Source of the DNA: an uncultured Prevotella sp.
Lineage (GTDB): Bacteria > Bacteroidota > Bacteroidia > Bacteroidales > Bacteroidaceae
Direction: 5' to 3'
Assembly: GCA_900322095.1 (NCBI GenBank)
Contig: ONYS01000020.1
Span: 1 to 32,978 of the forward strand
DNA length: 32,978 bases
Part shown: positions 22,010 to 30,465 of the stretch, piece after piece
How positions within the stretch are numbered: the stretch's first letter is position 1
Layout of the letters: each line of letters starts with the position of its first letter
Program-made: the position numbers and the translations under genes
The notes under the pieces: model-generated
Databases searched by the model: none
The model's input: the letters and a program-made list of their open reading frames with translations, nothing else
Told to the model about the DNA's origin: nothing

Positions 22010-23287
22010 ATGAAAAATCTGAAAATAAGCAAGCCCTATATGTGGGTGCCCACACTCTACTTTGCCGAGGGACTGCCCTACGTGGCTGTGATGACCATCT
22101 CGCTGATCCTCTACAAGCAGTTGGGACTGAGCAACGCCCAAATCACGTTCTACACCTCTTGGCTCTATCTGCCATGGGTGATCAAGCCGCTCTGGAGTCC
22201 GTTCGTGGATGTGGTCAAGACCAAGCGCTGGTGGATTCTCACCATGGAGGTGCTCATCGGCGCGGCCTTTGGTGGAGTGGCCTTCACCATCCCCACGTCG
22301 TTCTGGCTGCAAGGGTCGCTGTTCTTCTTCTGGGTGATGGCCTTCTCGAGCGCCACCCACGACATTGCGGCCGACGGCTTCTACATGCTCGGGCTCAATG
22401 CCCATCAGCAGACGTTCTACGTTGGCATCCGCTCCACGTTCTATCGCCTGGCCACCATTTTCGGACAGGGCATTCTGGTGATGATAGCCGGCAACTTGCA
22501 GGTGCTCTATCGGGGCGCCATCTCTTATTCGTGGTCGCTCATGTTCTATCTCGTCATGGGCATCTTCCTCTGTCTGTGGCTATGGCATTGCGTCTCGCTG
22601 CCCCATCCCGCTGAGGATGAGCCCCGTCGGGGAACATCGTTCGGCGACATCATGCACGAGAGTCTGAGCACGTTCGTCACGTTCTTCCAAAAGCCCCAAT
22701 GGCTGGTCGGTGTGCTGTTCATGCTGCTCTATCGTATGCCTGAGGGACTTTTGGCTAAGGTCTCGTCGTTGTTCCTCGTGGATTCTCCTTCGGCGGGCGG
22801 ACTCGGACTGTCTCCCCAGGAATATGGACTCGTTCAGGGAACAGTGGGCGTCATTGGACTCACCATCGGTGGTATTCTGGGCGGTATCCTTGCCTCGCGC
22901 GACGGACTGAAAAAGTGGCTCTGGCCCATGGTGCTGTCCATCACGCTGCCCGATGTGGTCTATGTCTACATGAGTTATGCCCTGCCCGACAATCTGCTGG
23001 TCGTCAACGCCTGCGTCTTTGTGGAGCAGTTCGGCTATGGCTTCGGCTTCACCGCCTACATGCTATACCTGATCTATTACAGTCGTGGAGCATTCAAGAC
23101 CGCACACTATGCCTTCTGCACGGCTTTCATGGCGCTGAGCATGATGATTCCGGGATTGTTTGCCGGTGCATTGCAGGAACTTGTGGGCTATCGCCACTTC
23201 TTCATCATCGTGATGATCTGCTGTGCGGTGACCTTCATTGTGACGGCTTTCCTGAAGATAGATCCGGACTTTGGAAAGAAGAGCTAA
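22010..23287 (+). CDS. ampG: AmpG-like MFS muropeptide/sugar permease
   Basis: This 425-residue inner-membrane transporter has about twelve hydrophobic segments. The N-terminal signature matches AmpG (YFAEGLPYVAV ... WLYLPWVIKPLWSPFVD, then ATHDIAADGFYM and FYRLATIFGQG). AmpG imports GlcNAc-anhydroMurNAc (peptides) released from peptidoglycan. It lies 10 bases after the SpoIID fusion gene and has no promoter of its own, so the two should be co-expressed. Bacteroidetes have several AmpG-like MFS paralogues, so the exact substrate is not certain. Confidence 0.82.
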   Translation: MKNLKISKPYMWVPTLYFAEGLPYVAVMTISLILYKQLGLSNAQITFYTSWLYLPWVIKPLWSPFVDVVKTKRWWILTMEVLIGAAFGGVAFTIPTSFWLQGSLFFFWVMAFSSATHDIAADGFYMLGLNAHQQTFYVGIRSTFYRLATIFGQGILVMIAGNLQVLYRGAISYSWSLMFYLVMGIFLCLWLWHCVSLPHPAEDEPRRGTSFGDIMHESLSTFVTFFQKPQWLVGVLFMLLYRMPEGLLAKVSSLFLVDSPSAGGLGLSPQEYGLVQGTVGVIGLTIGGILGGILASRDGLKKWLWPMVLSITLPDVVYVYMSYALPDNLLVVNACVFVEQFGYGFGFTAYMLYLIYYSRGAFKTAHYAFCTAFMALSMMIPGLFAGALQELVGYRHFFIIVMICCAVTFIVTAFLKIDPDFGKKS

Positions 23288-23346
23288 GGCTCGTCGATTC
23301 CCGCTGAGCTTCCTCGATTCTTGGACGTAGCGGGGAAAGGAAAAAT

Positions 23347-23432
23347 AATAAAGGGACATTGGTGGAAAGGTGTCTTCAATCAACAGAATATAACCGATTG
23401 AAGGTAATCATCGTCACCAGTGTCCCTTTATT
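23347..23432. terminator. Long hairpin between convergent ampG and acyltransferase genes
   Basis: An 18-bp outer stem (23347-23364 against 23415-23432, one T-G pair, ends AATAAAGGGACA/TGTCCCTTTATT) encloses an inner 8-bp stem (CTTCAATC 23374-23381 / GATTGAAG 23396-23403). The A/T-rich ends could terminate transcription both ways. At 86 bases it is long for an intrinsic terminator and may be a small mobile or RNA element. Confidence 0.6.
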
Positions 23433-23460
23433 GTATTGTTCAACGAATAGTATGCAAGGC

Positions 23461-24546
23461 TTATCTTCCGCCGGTCAGAATGCTCATCAATTTCGGACAG
23501 AGAGGGCGGAGAAGGTAATAAGCCACGGTGAGGAGTGGGATATAAGCGATCATGAAACCAAAATAGAACACGATGTTGCCCAACTCTGTGTTAGGATAGA
23601 TGACGTTCCACAGCCACCGCTGCAACTGCGAGAGGAATATGAAGTGGGCAGCAAAGAGCCAAAAACTGCTGTCGCTGAGACGGAGAAGGGGCTTGTCGTG
23701 GCTGCTGTCTACAAGCCATGAGGCAATGTTGAGCGTGGCTGCCATGCCACAGACCACAAAGATATTGAACGGTATCCACCGGAAGTCAATCTGGTGGGTC
23801 TGCAGGAAGTTGGTATAGACGAAGTAGAACATCACGGCCATCGTCACTATTGAAGCGATATAAGTGAGTAGACGGTGGCTGTTGACCCAGCGGAGCAGAC
23901 TGTGATGGCCGAGAGAGATCCAGGCTCCAAGGGTGAAATAGAATAGGCTGTCGGCTCCGAAGCCGAAGAACTTGGCGTGAGCCGGGAACCACCAGATGGC
24001 GGGCAGAAGGAGGAACCATCCATGCGTCTTGCTGAGCAGCCAGCCGATAGCCGGCGTGAGTGCCATGAGTATCATCAGGTCGCGCAGGAACCAAAGGGGC
24101 ATGCTCATGGGATAGCCGGGAAGGTTGATGTTGAAAGTAGTGCCGGGTTGCCATAGGGCGGTGTCCCAAAGACCTTGCAGCCAGTGGAGTGGGGTGGGGC
24201 TGACAAGGCCGTCGGCTACGGCGGTGAAGAAGCAGAAGGTGCTCCAAATCAGGTAGGGCACAAGAAGCGTCCGCACTTTCTTCTTTAAGGTCTTGGCATA
24301 TCCCGCGCTGTTAGGCAGTCCCTTGCGGAAGAAGAGCATGCCCGAGAAAAGCATGAAGAGCGGTACGGCAACGTGGATGATGGTCTCGCTGAAGAAGACT
24401 TGCAGACCGTTGAGTACGTTCCACGACTCGGAGCCCGGCAAGTGGACTTTATCTAAAAGGGTGAAGAGACTTGAATGGCACATAATAACCAGTACGGCGA
24501 GGGGATACCTCAGCACGCTAATAACAGAAGATTCGCGTTGATTCAT
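23461..24546 (-). CDS. Acyltransferase-3 family membrane protein
   Basis: This 361-residue protein has about ten membrane segments. Family features include the N-terminal LRYPLAVLVIMCHSS (with the conserved His of the first segment), HVAVPLFMLFSGMLFF, KKKVRTLLVPYLIWS and PLWFLRDLMIL. Such enzymes O-acylate extracellular polysaccharides, lipid A or peptidoglycan; the acceptor is unknown. It is monocistronic, opposite to ampG. A role in envelope modification is consistent with its neighbourhood but unproven. Confidence 0.85.
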   Translation of the reverse strand: MNQRESSVISVLRYPLAVLVIMCHSSLFTLLDKVHLPGSESWNVLNGLQVFFSETIIHVAVPLFMLFSGMLFFRKGLPNSAGYAKTLKKKVRTLLVPYLIWSTFCFFTAVADGLVSPTPLHWLQGLWDTALWQPGTTFNINLPGYPMSMPLWFLRDLMILMALTPAIGWLLSKTHGWFLLLPAIWWFPAHAKFFGFGADSLFYFTLGAWISLGHHSLLRWVNSHRLLTYIASIVTMAVMFYFVYTNFLQTHQIDFRWIPFNIFVVCGMAATLNIASWLVDSSHDKPLLRLSDSSFWLFAAHFIFLSQLQRWLWNVIYPNTELGNIVFYFGFMIAYIPLLTVAYYLLRPLCPKLMSILTGGR

Positions 24547-24590
24547 AAAGTCGGGTTAAGTTTATGGAAGATATTTGTTGATTCTTGTGG

Positions 24591-24622
24591 CAAAATTAGT
24601 CTTTTTTCCGTTCATAGCCAAG
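24591..24622 (-). promoter_or_regulatory. Promoter of the acyltransferase gene
   Basis: Minus-strand CTTG (24622-24619), 20 bases, then TAATTTTG (24598-24591) lie 45 bases upstream of the ATG at 24546. Confidence 0.6.
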
Positions 24623-24904
24623 CAACACGTCAAAACAATTGTTAATACAAACCAGTACAATTTTTATACATATCGATATCGGGTGCAGGCAGAGCCGTGA
24701 GCATGCACTGCACTTTTGATTTGATGATCAGCGCATAAAACCAACGCCAATCCCCAATGATGGATTATATTATTACCGACTTAGAAAATACCAAACTATT
24801 AATCTTTTATGCCAAAACTTTACAATTCGTGGTATATTTCAAGCGATTCGTATAATATTATAGAAAAAGTGGATTTATGATTATAGATTGTCGCTTGTAA
24901 TCTG
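24623..24904. other. AT-rich divergent intergenic region
   Basis: This sits between the acyltransferase promoter and the -7 box of the beta-helix gene. It is strongly AT-rich with no credible reading frame. A 6-bp inverted repeat (GTGCAG ... CTGCAC, about 24682-24712) is the only structure noted. Confidence 0.5.
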
Positions 24905-24912
24905 TACTTTTG
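24905..24912 (+). promoter_or_regulatory. -7 element of the beta-helix gene
   Basis: TACTTTTG fits TAnnTTTG and lies 45 bases before the ATG at 24958. No clear TTTG is seen at the expected distance upstream, so the promoter is weak or activator-dependent. Confidence 0.4.
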
Positions 24913-24957
24913 CATCAACGCTAGTGATTAGCGGACGACCAATAAAAATTTTAGCTT

Positions 24958-25680
24958 ATGAAACAGTTTACATTAACAGTTATTGCGATGATGTGCTTTG
25001 CAGGTGCATGTGCACAGCCAGGCGGTAATCCTGGAGGCGGCAATCCCGGTGGGGGTGGCAATCCTGGTGGAGGCGGCAGTTCGTCTGTGGCCTATTCCAA
25101 TGGGGCTGCGTTGGTGATTACTTCCAACGGAACCTACACGGGTCAGACTTATTCAACTTCAAACAGCGACTACAATGTCGTGAAAGATACCTGCGCTACG
25201 GCAACTCTTTCGGGATGTACACTCACCAAGACCGGTGACACGAGTTCTTCAGGCGACAACAGTTCATTCTATGGCATCAATGCGGCGGTGTATTGTTCTT
25301 CGAATGGTGTACTGACGCTGAAGAATTGCAACGTCACGACCAATGCCGATGGAGCCAATGCCTTCTTCTGCTACAATGGCGGAAAACTCTATCTCTACAA
25401 TGATACGTGCGTCAACAGCTCGACTCGTTCGCGTGGAATCCATTGCACGGGCGGCAATGGCGCGACGGTCTATGCCTACAACTGCAAGGTAGTCACGGAG
25501 AAGGAGACCAGTTCTACTATCGCAACCGACCGAGGTGGCGGCACGGTCTACGTGAACGGTGGCTACTATGAGGCCAATGGAGGCAAATGCGCCATCGTTT
25601 ATTCCACCGGAGACATGTATGTCACGGGCATCACCGGCTATTCCAATAACAGCAATGAAGGCGATATTGCCGATATCTAG
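24958..25680 (+). CDS. Secreted beta-helix-like protein, N-terminal part up to an in-frame TAG
   Basis: This 240-residue open part starts with a signal peptide (about 1-19, FAGACAQ). A glycine-rich linker of PGGGN-type repeats follows (22-41), then beta-helix-like repeats rich in N, T, S, G and Y (for example LTLKNCNVTTNADGANAFF and VYAYNCKVVTEKETSS). Such repeats occur in right-handed parallel beta-helix surface proteins and adhesins. Translation stops at TAG 25678-25680, but the same frame continues without a break to 26400, so this is the front of a longer gene. Confidence 0.75.
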   Translation: MKQFTLTVIAMMCFAGACAQPGGNPGGGNPGGGGNPGGGGSSSVAYSNGAALVITSNGTYTGQTYSTSNSDYNVVKDTCATATLSGCTLTKTGDTSSSGDNSSFYGINAAVYCSSNGVLTLKNCNVTTNADGANAFFCYNGGKLYLYNDTCVNSSTRSRGIHCTGGNGATVYAYNCKVVTEKETSSTIATDRGGGTVYVNGGYYEANGGKCAIVYSTGDMYVTGITGYSNNSNEGDIADI

Positions 25681-25743
25681 GGCGACAACCTCATCGTCAT
25701 CGATAGTTGCACGCTGCAATGCTCGGGCACGAGTCGTGGCATC

Positions 25744-26400
25744 ATGCCTTATCAGAGCGGCTCTGGAGATGCCTCAGGCTATAACCCCACGATGAAGATC
25801 AGCAATTCCAAACTGACGCTGACGAGCGATGAGGCTGTGTTCTGCGAGGTGCCAACGGCAGTAGATGCTTATGTGACGCTCGACAACGACGTCATTACGG
25901 CGCCCAGTGGCGTTCTGGCTTATGTGCATACCAACAGCAACTGGAGCAACAGCAATGAGAAGCAGCTCTTCCTCTCGCTGAAGAATGGCACGTATACAGG
26001 CGCTCTCAACCATGACGCTACAGGAAATATCTCCGTGAGCCTTGATGCAAATACCGTTTGGCAAGGCACGATCAACAGCGACAACAACACCAATACGGAT
26101 GCCGACACCGTTGTGGTCAACGGAACGTGGATTATGGACGGAGCTTCCTATCCCGACGTGCTGATTATCAATGCCGGAGGAAAGGTCTACACCAATGGCT
26201 ACACCCTCAGCTACACCAGCCTGACCAACAATGGTACGCTCAATACGACATCGACCGGTGTGACGGGAATCGATGAGGTTGCCACGAAAGCCAAGAGTAC
26301 GAATGGAAAAGTCTACAGAATCGATGGTACTGAGGTGGACGAGAACAGCATGCACTCTGGCATATACATCAAGGACGGTAAGAAGATTGCTCGATTCTAG
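25744..26400 (+). CDS. C-terminal part of the split beta-helix gene
   Basis: This begins at the first ATG after the amber codon, in the same frame, giving 218 residues of further beta-helix-like sequence (LTLTSDEAVFCEVPTAVDAYV, LSLKNGTYTGALNHDATGN). The tail GIYIKDGKKIARF is typical of secreted Bacteroidetes proteins. On its own it lacks a signal peptide, promoter and leader, so it is unlikely to be an independent functional gene unless the TAG is read through. Confidence 0.5.
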   Translation: MPYQSGSGDASGYNPTMKISNSKLTLTSDEAVFCEVPTAVDAYVTLDNDVITAPSGVLAYVHTNSNWSNSNEKQLFLSLKNGTYTGALNHDATGNISVSLDANTVWQGTINSDNNTNTDADTVVVNGTWIMDGASYPDVLIINAGGKVYTNGYTLSYTSLTNNGTLNTTSTGVTGIDEVATKAKSTNGKVYRIDGTEVDENSMHSGIYIKDGKKIARF

Positions 26401-26408
26401 ATTCTAAT

Positions 26409-26613
26409 GGCTGGTTCTATAAATTAGGTCGTGGCGGATTCTGCAAGATGTCGGAGATCAAAACGTAAGTTGAAGAGGGAGTGTAGCGGGCTACACGACC
26501 GATGAGACTTGACGTTTTGAGACCGACAGATGCAGAAGACGACCGAAACAACTTAATACCATTCTCTGTAAGTTCCATAAACCTATCCATAAACCTAATT
26601 TTTAGAACCAGCC
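26409..26613. mobile_element. MITE-like element, 205 bp, with 20-bp terminal inverted repeats
   Basis: The left end GGCTGGTTCTATAAATTAGG (26409-26428) matches the reverse complement of the right end (26594-26613) at 19 of 20 positions. TAAT flanks both sides directly (26405-26408 and 26614-26617), as expected for a 4-bp target duplication. Inside, 26427-26544 folds into a 118-base hairpin of about 36 pairs, with stems at 439-445/531-537, 449-454/523-528, 458-466/512-520 and 481-486/491-496 (add 26000). There is no transposase frame, so movement would depend on an element elsewhere. It sits 8 bases after the beta-helix stop. Confidence 0.7.
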
Positions 26614-26642
26614 TAATATTATTTGATGAATTAGAAGTGTCG

Positions 26643-26684
26643 ACGGACGTTTATCGAATTTTTTTCGATGAGCGTCCGTTTTTT
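26643..26684 (+). terminator. Intrinsic terminator downstream of the MITE
   Basis: ACGGACG (26643-26649) pairs with CGTCCGT (26673-26679), with an inner stem ATCGAA/TTCGAT, followed by a run of six Ts. It probably ends transcription from the beta-helix gene and lies just before the ftsH promoter. Confidence 0.8.
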
Positions 26685-26759
26685 CTGCCTCCTCTTTCAT
26701 GAGATGGTAGTCTGTTTCAAGTGCTTTCTTTTTATTGTAAGAAAATATATGGTAAAGAT

Positions 26760-26790
26760 GTTGTTTATTCAGAAAAAATGATTAAGTTTG
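26760..26790 (+). promoter_or_regulatory. Promoter of ftsH
   Basis: GTTG (26760-26763), 19 bases, then TAAGTTTG (26783-26790). Transcription would start near 26794, after the TTG codon at 26788, so translation must start at the ATG at 26812. Confidence 0.6.
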
Positions 26791-26811
26791 CTGTTGAAAA
26801 AATCTAATTAT

Positions 26812-28662
26812 ATGGAAAAGGATAAAAACAACAACAAGCAACCCGTCAAATTCAGTTGGTGGAGTTTGTTTTGGGTTCTCTGTATTCTAGTCCTTCTCAA
26901 TGGCCTCTTCTTCCCCTTCATTGGAGATACCGGTTTGGAGCAGACCGACTACGGCACCTTCATTCAAAGAGTGGACAGCGGCCTGGTGAGCAAGGTGCAG
27001 ATCAAAGACAACGACATTTTCTACACCATTATCCGCAATGGGAAGGAGCAGCAATGCGAGACGCCTCAAGTAAACGATCCGCAACTCACTGACCGATTGC
27101 TCAATGCCAAAAGCACGAATCCAAAGCATAAGATAGAATTCACCCAGGTGGCACAGCAGAAGAATTCACCTCTGCTCGATTTCTTCCTTTGGTGGATTCT
27201 GCCAGGTATCATCTTCTACTGGCTGTGGAGCTATGCTTCCAAGCGCATCGCCTCGGGCAGTGGCGGTGGCAACTTCCTGCAATTCGGAAAGAGTGGGGCA
27301 AAGGTCTATGCCGAGAATTCGGTGAAAACAACTTTTGCCGATGTTGCCGGACAAGACGAGGCCAAGGCGCAGTTGATGGAAATCGTCGACTTCCTGCATA
27401 ATCCGAAGAAGTATGCGGCTATGGGAGCACGGTTGCCGAAGGGCGCACTTCTCGTGGGTCCTCCTGGAACGGGCAAAACCCTCATCGCGCGTGCCGTGGC
27501 CGGTGAGGCTCGCGTGCCCTTCTTCGCCATCTCTGGCTCTGAGTTCGTCCAGATGTTTGTCGGTATGGGCGCGGCCAAGGTGCGTGATCTTTTCAAGCAA
27601 GCTGCCGAGAAAGCGCCTTGCATCATCTTCATTGATGAGATCGATGCCATCGGCAAGAGCCGTGATGCAGCCATGGGCAACGATGAGCGCGAGCAGACGC
27701 TCAACCAGTTGCTCACGGAGATGGATGGCTTCGACGGAACTAAGGGCGTTGTGATACTCGCTGCTACCAACCGCCCGGAGAGTCTCGACAAGGCTTTGCT
27801 TCGCCCTGGCCGCTTCGATCGCCGCATTCAGATGGAACTGCCTGACCTCGAAGGCCGCAAGGCTATCTTGAAAGTTCACTTGCGCGACATCAAGCATGGA
27901 GATATCGACTTGGATATTGTCGGTCGGGCCACAGCAGGTTCGTCGGGCGCCGACCTTGCCAATATCGTCAATGAGGCTGCGCTGAGAGCTGTGAAATTAG
28001 GCAAGAAGGAAGTAGACACTTCTGATCTCGAGGAGAGCGTTGAGACAGTGATCGCCGGCGAGCAGAAGAAGAGCGCCGTGATAGCTCCCGAAGAGCGCAA
28101 GATTATCTCTTATCATGAGATTGGCCATGCCATGGTGGCAGCACTGCAGTCGCATTCAGCCCCTGTGCAGAAGATAACGATCATCCCGCGCACTTCTGGT
28201 GCATTGGGCTACACGATGCAGGTGGATGCAGGCGAGAAGCACTTGATGAGCCGTGAGGAAATGCTCAACCGCATCGCCACACTCACAGCCGGACGAGTAG
28301 CCGAGGAGGTGATCTGCCACACCTGTACAACAGGAGCCAGCAACGATATTGAGCAGGCCACACGCATGGCCCGGGCTATGATTACCATCTACGGCATGAG
28401 CGACCATTTCGGAATGATGCAGCTCGAGGAGGTGCGCAATCGCTATCTGGGCGGCAATGCCTCGCTCACGTGTTCTGCACAGACTGCCGCACAAATCGAC
28501 GAGGAGGTCCGTAAGATCATCCAGGAAGGCAAGGAGAAAGCCCAAAAACTCATTACCAGCCATGCCGAGGAGATGAAAGAGGCTGCGGCCATCCTTCTGC
28601 AGAAGGAGACCATTACCGGCGATGAGTTCATGCAAGTGCTGAAGAAGCACGGCGATGTATGA
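26812..28662 (+). CDS. ftsH: ATP-dependent zinc metalloprotease FtsH
   Basis: This membrane-anchored AAA+ protease degrades misfolded and regulatory membrane proteins. Starting at MEKDK gives 616 residues; an upstream in-frame TTG at 26788 would add 8 but lies inside the promoter. Membrane segments lie at about 16-36 and 122-141 around a short periplasmic domain. The AAA+ module has Walker A GPPGTGKT (216-223), pore loop FVG (249-251), Walker B IIFIDE (271-276) and Arg fingers R331 and R334. The zinc site is HEIGH (435-439), with D512 (ASNDIEQAT) as the likely third ligand. All catalytic elements are present. It is monocistronic, with its own promoter and terminator. Confidence 0.95.
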   Translation: MEKDKNNNKQPVKFSWWSLFWVLCILVLLNGLFFPFIGDTGLEQTDYGTFIQRVDSGLVSKVQIKDNDIFYTIIRNGKEQQCETPQVNDPQLTDRLLNAKSTNPKHKIEFTQVAQQKNSPLLDFFLWWILPGIIFYWLWSYASKRIASGSGGGNFLQFGKSGAKVYAENSVKTTFADVAGQDEAKAQLMEIVDFLHNPKKYAAMGARLPKGALLVGPPGTGKTLIARAVAGEARVPFFAISGSEFVQMFVGMGAAKVRDLFKQAAEKAPCIIFIDEIDAIGKSRDAAMGNDEREQTLNQLLTEMDGFDGTKGVVILAATNRPESLDKALLRPGRFDRRIQMELPDLEGRKAILKVHLRDIKHGDIDLDIVGRATAGSSGADLANIVNEAALRAVKLGKKEVDTSDLEESVETVIAGEQKKSAVIAPEERKIISYHEIGHAMVAALQSHSAPVQKITIIPRTSGALGYTMQVDAGEKHLMSREEMLNRIATLTAGRVAEEVICHTCTTGASNDIEQATRMARAMITIYGMSDHFGMMQLEEVRNRYLGGNASLTCSAQTAAQIDEEVRKIIQEGKEKAQKLITSHAEEMKEAAAILLQKETITGDEFMQVLKKHGDV

Positions 28663-28696
28663 TGTTGATTAAATCATAAAAGGTAATAAATCAAAA

Positions 28697-28731
28697 CGTC
28701 CGCTCTGCTCACGCAGTGCGGACGCTTTTTT
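28697..28731 (+). terminator. Intrinsic terminator of ftsH
   Basis: CGTCCGC (28697-28703) pairs with GCGGACG (28718-28724), with inner CTGC/GCAG and loop tcac, followed by C and six Ts. It lies 35 bases after the ftsH stop. Confidence 0.85.
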
Positions 28732-29013
28732 AATGGTATTTTATCAAATACCCAGTGTTTCATGTAATCAAACTAACAGATCAATCCAATCTACAAACAT
28801 ACTATCTAAAAACTGTTGCAAAGATAGTTGATTTTGCACAACCATGAATGAATTTTATAGCGAAAACCTAGAAATACGTGCGCAAACGATTACGTAAACA
28901 GAGGAATGGGCTTGGTTCATCGTCATCCATTTCATTTAAACTCCTCGGAATAGTTTGAAACGCGTGCAGACTAAAGGAAAAACTCTTATTTTTGTAAAAA
29001 AGTAGTTGTTTAC
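28732..29013. other. Intergenic region between ftsH terminator and ffh promoter
   Basis: This is an AT-rich stretch without a credible reading frame. A lone minus-strand -7-like box (TATCTTTGC, about 28816-28824) has no matching -33 element and no gene behind it. Confidence 0.45.
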
Positions 29014-29044
29014 TTCGCAGTTTCTGAATTTTATTGTATCTTTG
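29014..29044 (+). promoter_or_regulatory. Promoter of ffh
   Basis: TTCG (29014-29017), 19 bases, then TATCTTTG (29037-29044). The predicted start near 29048 leaves a leader of about 22 bases before the ATG at 29070 and rules out the upstream ATG at 29034. Confidence 0.65.
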
Positions 29045-29069
29045 CGAAAACAAAAACGAAAAAATACAG

Positions 29070-30404
29070 ATGTTTGAAAATCTAAGCGACAGACTCGAGC
29101 GTTCGTTTAAGATACTGAAAGGCGAGGGTAAGATTACCGAAATCAATGTAGCCGAAACTCTTAAGGACGTGCGCCGGGCATTGCTCGATGCTGATGTGAA
29201 CTATAAGGTAGCCAAGACCTTTACCGACACGGTGAAGAAGAAGGCCTTGGGTATGAATGTGTTGACGGCTGTGAAGCCTGGTCAGCTCATGGTGAAGATC
29301 GTACATGATGAGCTCGCACAGCTCATGGGTGGTGAGACGGCAGAACTGCACTTGACGCAGAAGCCCGCTATCATCCTCATGTCGGGACTTCAGGGATCGG
29401 GTAAAACCACTTTCTCCGGAAAACTTGCCAATATGCTCAAGCAGAAGCAACACAAGAATCCTCTGCTTGTGGCGTGCGACGTTTATCGTCCCGCAGCCAT
29501 CGACCAGTTGAATGTCGTTGGCGGTCAGGTGGGCGTACCCGTTTATTCGGAACCAGATAACAAGAATGTCAACCAGATAGCACTGAATGCCATCCAGCAG
29601 GCCAAGGCCAAGGGCAATGACGTGGTCATCATCGATACCGCAGGCCGTTTGGCTGTTGACGAGCAGATGATGGACGAGATCGCATCGCTGAAGGAAACCG
29701 TGCATCCCGACGAGACCTTGTTTGTTGTTGACTCCATGACCGGTCAGGATGCTGTCAACACGGCAAAGGAATTCAACGATCGGCTCGACTTCGATGGCGT
29801 TGTGCTCACCAAGCTAGACGGTGATACACGTGGTGGTGCGGCTCTTTCTATCCGTACGGTCGTCACCAAGCCTATCAAGTTTATCGGAACCGGTGAGAAG
29901 ATGGATGCCATCGACGTGTTCCATCCCGCACGAATGGCCGACCGAATCCTCGGTATGGGTGATATCGTCTCTCTCGTGGAGCGCGCACAGGAGCAGTTCG
30001 ACGAGGAAGAAGCCCGAAAGCTGCAGAAAAAGATTCAGAAGAACAAGTTCGACTTCAACGACTTCCTCAATCAGATCGAGCAGATCAAGAAGATGGGCAA
30101 CTTGAAGGAACTTGCCTCGATGATTCCTGGTGTGGGCAAGGCTATCAAGGATGTAGACATCGACGACAATGCCTTCAATGGCATCGAGGCCATCATCCGT
30201 TCGATGACTCCCAAGGAACGCACAAATCCTGAGATTCTCAATACTTCCCGCCGTATGCGTATCGCTAAAGGTTCAGGTACGACCATCCAAGAGGTGAACA
30301 AACTGATTAAGCAGTTTGATCAGACTCGCAAGATGATGAAGATGGTCACCGGCAACAATATGGCTGCTATGGCAGCGCGGATGAAGGGAATGAAGAGAAG
30401 ATAA
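29070..30404 (+). CDS. ffh: Signal recognition particle protein Ffh
   Basis: This is the SRP54-type GTPase that targets membrane proteins to SecYEG with 4.5S RNA and FtsY. From [10 protein letters not shown] it is 444 residues. The N domain spans about 1-90. The G domain has P-loop GLQGSGKTT (106-114), [15 protein letters not shown] and [12 protein letters not shown]. The C-terminal methionine-rich M domain contains [23 protein letters not shown] and a Met-rich end ([14 protein letters not shown]). A longer start at 29034 would lie within the promoter. folD follows after 61 bases without an obvious terminator. Confidence 0.96.
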   Translation: MFENLSDRLERSFKILKGEGKITEINVAETLKDVRRALLDADVNYKVAKTFTDTVKKKALGMNVLTAVKPGQLMVKIVHDELAQLMGGETAELHLTQKPAIILMSGLQGSGKTTFSGKLANMLKQKQHKNPLLVACDVYRPAAIDQLNVVGGQVGVPVYSEPDNKNVNQIALNAIQQAKAKGNDVVIIDTAGRLAVDEQMMDEIASLKETVHPDETLFVVDSMTGQDAVNTAKEFNDRLDFDGVVLTKLDGDTRGGAALSIRTVVTKPIKFIGTGEKMDAIDVFHPARMADRILGMGDIVSLVERAQEQFDEEEARKLQKKIQKNKFDFNDFLNQIEQIKKMGNLKELASMIPGVGKAIKDVDIDDNAFNGIEAIIRSMTPKERTNPEILNTSRRMRIAKGSGTTIQEVNKLIKQFDQTRKMMKMVTGNNMAAMAARMKGMKRR

Positions 30405-30465
30405 TTCATCATCCTTGATTTCTGGATGTGAATTCTTCAAGACTTAAATACTAATACAGATATTT

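Larger units (their letters stand above)
24958..26400 (+). pseudogene. Full-length beta-helix gene interrupted by one amber codon
   Basis: Codon 241 of an otherwise intact 481-codon frame is TAG (25678-25680). Sequence on either side keeps the same repeat style (...NEGDIADI, stop, GDNLIVIDSC...), and there is no shift or deletion. The C-terminus (GKVYRIDGTEVDE ... GIYIKDGKKIARF) resembles the sorting-tail ends common on secreted Prevotella proteins. TAG is the true terminator of this same gene (26398-26400) and of the arnT-like gene, so code reassignment is unlikely. A recent nonsense mutation is the simplest reading. Confidence 0.7.

Noticed and set aside
25678-25680. Genetic-code reassignment of TAG (known from some phages of gut Bacteroidetes hosts).
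   Set aside because: TAG ends this same gene at 26398-26400 and the arnT-like gene at 17134-17136, other genes here use all three stops normally, and nothing in the window looks phage-derived.
26788-26811. Upstream TTG start for ftsH.
   Set aside because: The codon lies within the -7 element and before the predicted transcription start. MEKDK at 26812 is the better start.
29034-29069. Upstream ATG as the start of ffh.
   Set aside because: It overlaps the -7 promoter element (TATCTTTG at 29037-29044). Ffh proteins start at MFENL-type sequence, matching 29070.
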